Source: Myxococcota bacterium | Lineage (GTDB): Bacteria > Myxococcota_A > Polyangia > HGW-17 | Assembly: GCA_018821745.1 (NCBI GenBank) | Contig: JAHJLU010000741.1 | Span: 1 to 8,161, forward strand | Reading direction: 5' to 3' | DNA length: 8,161 bases | Shown: positions 6,541 through 8,161 of the stretch, one piece after another | How the letters are laid out: each line of letters opens with the position of its first letter | How positions within the stretch are numbered: position 1 is the stretch's first letter | Translations under genes and position numbers: made by a program | Notes under the pieces: generated by a model | Database searches by the model: none | Told to the model about the DNA's origin: nothing | Seen by the model: the letters and a program-made list of their open reading frames with translations, nothing else

Positions 6541-6556
6541 CATAAAATATTTTATG
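6541..6556. repeat. Perfect 16-bp AT-rich palindrome CATAAAATATTTTATG
   Basis: The sequence equals its own reverse complement. Its centre is about 60 bp upstream of the inferred kinase transcription start, and it also lies 34 bp beyond the stop of the acidic lipoprotein gene. An outer pair, GGAAAACC (6510-6517) and GGTTTTCC (6558-6565), brackets it. It could be an activator site or part of a 3' structure. Confidence 0.5.
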
Positions 6557-6580
6557 GGGTTTTCCATCACCCGACCCCAC
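6556..6580 (-). terminator. Weak hairpin after the acidic lipoprotein gene
   Basis: Read on the minus strand, TGGGGT and ACCCCA form a 6-bp stem with a 13-base loop, followed by AT-rich TAAAATATTTTATG. There is no uninterrupted T-run, so termination here is only possible, not shown. Confidence 0.25.
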
Positions 6581-6590
6581 GGGATAAGAA

Positions 6591-7448
6591 CTACTGCTCA
6601 GGAAACAGCACAGCCTTCTGCGCAATAATTTCGGCGCAGGTCATGCTCGTCTCGACAGGGACATACATAAAATTACTCAGGGATGGATCCGCGTGGGTCA
6701 CCGACTCCGGAGTGGTGTTCAGAATCTCGGTGGAGGCGCCGAGGGTTATCTGGGAGCCCTCCCAGTCTACCAGACCCGTAAAACCTTCAGTGGAGGCGAT
6801 GCCCGAGGTGAGGTGTGTCCACTCCCGGGAGATGATGTAAAGCTCTCCGGTCAGCATGCCGGTCATGCGCACCGTGAGACCCGGGTGCCCGTCCTCATCC
6901 TGATCAAAGACCCGCGGATCGGACGCCTCGGTGGGAAGCTCCTCCTGCGGGATATCCGTGAGGTTAACTCCCTGGACCTGCCAGTACTCTGGCTGGACAA
7001 AGCGGTGCCCCTGGGGTGTCGCTTCAAGGAACGCGGGCTTGGGTTCCATGGACATGGACTGGACGAAGGCTTCAGGGATAACGGTGGTCTGTATTTCCGT
7101 GTCAGCTTCGATGATTATCTCGCAGGTCTCTTCAAGGGCAATGAGGTTGGTCCCGTCCTGGGATATTTCAACCCGCAGATAGTTGATATGGAAGGTATCC
7201 ACCGGGCCGATCATTGGGTAATTGATGGTGGAGGCAAGGATCTGCTTCTGAGCCCAGGTCCCTGCCAGCAGGGGCGGTGGATCATTGTTCCAGACAACAT
7301 CCCCATCGGCGTCGGAGGCGTCGGAGCCACCATCGGTGAGATTGTTTTGCGCGTCGGGGCCGCCGTCGTTATTCCAGACGTACTCCGTTGAGGATGACTC
7401 ACAGCCCGAGAAGAGAATAAATAACAATATGAATATAGCCGAGCGCAT
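6591..7448 (-). CDS. Acidic lipoprotein with Asp/Asn linker and DxDxDG motif
   Basis: The 285-residue protein has a short lipoprotein signal with lipobox L-F-S-G-C ending at Cys16. Residues 17-58 are a low-complexity Asp/Asn/Gly/Ser linker in which VWNND occurs twice (24-28 and, as VWNND, 52-56). A globular part follows from LAGTW at 60-64. It contains many alternating hydrophobic stretches suggesting beta structure, Cys109 and Cys271 as a possible disulfide pair, and DQDEDGHPG (182-190), a candidate calcium loop. Such linkers and DxDxDGHPG motifs are familiar in surface lipoproteins of Myxococcota and Bradymonadales; the function is unknown. AAGGA lies 8 bases before the ATG at 7448, which gives an ideal signal peptide. 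The gene is divergent from thrS and has its own candidate promoter, so it need not share a function with either neighbour. Confidence 0.87.
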   Translation of the reverse strand: MRSAIFILLFILFSGCESSSTEYVWNNDGGPDAQNNLTDGGSDASDADGDVVWNNDPPPLLAGTWAQKQILASTINYPMIGPVDTFHINYLRVEISQDGTNLIALEETCEIIIEADTEIQTTVIPEAFVQSMSMEPKPAFLEATPQGHRFVQPEYWQVQGVNLTDIPQEELPTEASDPRVFDQDEDGHPGLTVRMTGMLTGELYIISREWTHLTSGIASTEGFTGLVDWEGSQITLGASTEILNTTPESVTHADPSLSNFMYVPVETSMTCAEIIAQKAVLFPEQ

Positions 7449-7497
7449 GGTGATGATTCCTTGGTTTATTGAAGCCCCCGGGGAGGCTGTCCGGAGA

Positions 7498-7506
7498 ATT
7501 GTAGCA
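7498..7506 (-). promoter_or_regulatory. Candidate TGC-extended -10 promoter of the acidic lipoprotein gene
   Basis: The minus strand reads TGCTACAAT, a 5-of-6 match to TATAAT with a TGN extension. No good -35 is seen. The leader would be about 43 bases. Confidence 0.45.
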
Positions 7507-7508
7507 TA

Positions 7509-7590
7509 TCAGGTCCCTGAAAAACACTCGTCAGGTTATTAAAAGTCAGTAATGTTGTGAAGGAGAGTATTGTAAGACAGCCAGTCAGGT
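7509..7590. repeat. Three TCAGGT repeats and a TCAGG-TC-CCTGA palindrome between divergent genes
   Basis: TCAGGT occurs on the plus strand at 7509-7514, 7531-7536 and 7585-7590. The first copy faces CCTGA at 7516-7520, making an operator-like palindrome with a 2-bp centre directly upstream of the lipoprotein -10. The first two copies are 22 bp apart, close to two helical turns. Confidence 0.4.
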
Positions 7591-7610
7591 GCCCCATGCC
7601 ACTCCCATTC

Positions 7611-7638
7611 TTGACAAAAATCATCCTTGGGCTAGGTT
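7611..7638 (+). promoter_or_regulatory. thrS: Candidate thrS promoter
   Basis: A perfect TTGACA -35 at 7611-7616 is followed after 16 bp by TAGGTT (7633-7638), a 3-of-6 -10 element. Transcription would start near 7645, leaving a leader of about 50 bases that contains the two hairpins. Confidence 0.5.
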
Positions 7639-7647
7639 GTGTCGTCC

Positions 7648-7688
7648 GGGGATTTTCCCCACGGGAGCGACGCTCCCCCACCAAGGAG
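7648..7688 (+). promoter_or_regulatory. thrS: thrS leader with two compact hairpins and strong ribosome binding site
   Basis: GGGGA (7648-7652) pairs with TCCCC (7656-7660) over a TTT loop. GGGAGC (7663-7668) pairs with GCTCCC (7672-7677) over a GAC loop. AAGGAG at 7683-7688 stands 8 bases before the ATG. The CTCC of the second hairpin (7673-7676) could alternatively pair with GGAG of the ribosome binding site. No T-run follows, so a translational rather than termination switch is the more likely use. E. coli thrS is known to be repressed by its own product binding a structured leader; that the same happens here is inference. Confidence 0.5.
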
Positions 7689-7696
7689 ATGAGACC

Positions 7697-8161
7697 ATGG
7701 AACTCTCAACAGTCAGACACTCGCTGGCCCATGTTATGGCCGCTGTTGTCACCCAAATGTATCCTGACACCAAGCTGGCGATTGGCCCCAGTATCGATAA
7801 CGGATTTTACTATGATTTCGATTTCACCCAGGAGTGGAGCGGAGAGGCCCTCAAGGAGATTGAGAAGCGGATGAAGAAGTTCATTGGCCGTAACTTTCCC
7901 TTTGAGCACTATACGCTCCCCGTTGATGAGGCGCTTGAGTATTACACCAAGGAAGAGAACCCCTATAAGATTGAGCTTATTGAAGAGTTGAAGGCCAAGG
8001 GGGAGACCGAAATCGGGTTCTATCGCGTGGGCGAATTTGTGGACATGTGCAGAGGTCCCCATGTGGAGTTTTCCAAAGAGATCCCCATGGGGTTCAAGCT
8101 GGACAAGACCGCAGGCGCGTACTGGCGCGGTGATGAGAAGAACAAGATGCTCACCCGTATC
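7697..8161 (+). CDS. thrS: Threonyl-tRNA synthetase, N-terminal part, starting at the editing domain (no TGS)
   Basis: The 155 visible residues match the N2 editing domain of class II ThrRS, which hydrolyses mischarged Ser-tRNA(Thr). RHSLAH at residues 7-12 gives the HxxxH pair (His8, His12), KLAIGPSIDNGFYYDFDF lies at 26-43, and DMCRGPH at 116-122 supplies Cys118 and His122. KTAGAYWRGD and KMLTRI follow at the window edge, just before the catalytic core. The E. coli enzyme (642 residues) has about 60 residues of TGS domain before this region; here only six residues precede the Arg-His. The ATG is firmly supported by AAGGAG 8 bases upstream. The upstream frame reaches a TAA at 7550-7552, and its translation does not resemble TGS and overlaps the promoter. 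The protein is cytoplasmic and ligates threonine to tRNA(Thr). The 3' part lies outside the window. Confidence 0.96.
   Translation, partial: MELSTVRHSLAHVMAAVVTQMYPDTKLAIGPSIDNGFYYDFDFTQEWSGEALKEIEKRMKKFIGRNFPFEHYTLPVDEALEYYTKEENPYKIELIEELKAKGETEIGFYRVGEFVDMCRGPHVEFSKEIPMGFKLDKTAGAYWRGDEKNKMLTRI

Noticed and set aside
6693..7391. 232-codon plus-strand open frame opposite the acidic lipoprotein gene
   Set aside because: The minus-strand gene has a ribosome binding site, lipobox and linker typical of a real lipoprotein; the plus frame has low-complexity sequence and no start signal.
7640..7696. T-box riboswitch or transcription attenuator before thrS
   Set aside because: The leader is only about 50 bases, has no recognisable T-box sequence, and no T-run follows either hairpin.

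Overview
The window looks like a chromosomal stretch from a Myxococcota- or Bradymonadales-type bacterium (formerly Deltaproteobacteria). The evidence is indirect. A Cys-rich surface protein carries a DDDGDGFID calcium motif of the kind common in those genomes, a lipoprotein has an Asp/Asn/Gly/Ser linker and a DQDEDGHPG motif, and a soluble multi-PAS hybrid histidine kinase has a GGIAHDFNNLL H-box. Base composition looks moderately GC-rich. No ribosomal RNA, tRNA, mobile element or CRISPR array is visible.

Left part (1-1549, plus strand): the 3' end of a gene for a secreted protein with 32 cysteines in 232 residues, then a Tat-exported molybdopterin oxidoreductase of the sulfite oxidase/MsrP fold. 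Its stop codon faces, two bases away, the stop of a minus-strand gene (1552-1935) for a small exported protein made mainly of six 11-residue repeats.

Middle part (2060-6466, minus strand, transcribed right to left): a three-PAS hybrid histidine kinase, then an enolase-superfamily protein that keeps the three metal ligands but appears to lack both acid/base lysines, then a very basic orphan lipoprotein read from a GTG start. The last two are 40 bp apart and probably share a transcript. The kinase, the enolase-like gene and the repeat gene each have a candidate promoter with a TGC-extended -10 element.

Right part (6591-8161): a minus-strand acidic lipoprotein gene is divergent from thrS, whose first 155 codons lie on the plus strand at the window edge. 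The encoded threonyl-tRNA synthetase starts directly at the editing domain, with no TGS domain, and its leader contains two compact hairpins just before a strong ribosome binding site, suggesting translational control.

The observations most worth a second look are the 11-residue repeat protein, the enolase-like protein without catalytic lysines beside a basic lipoprotein, and the TGS-less thrS with its structured leader. No complete new defence or metabolic system can be claimed from the sequence alone.
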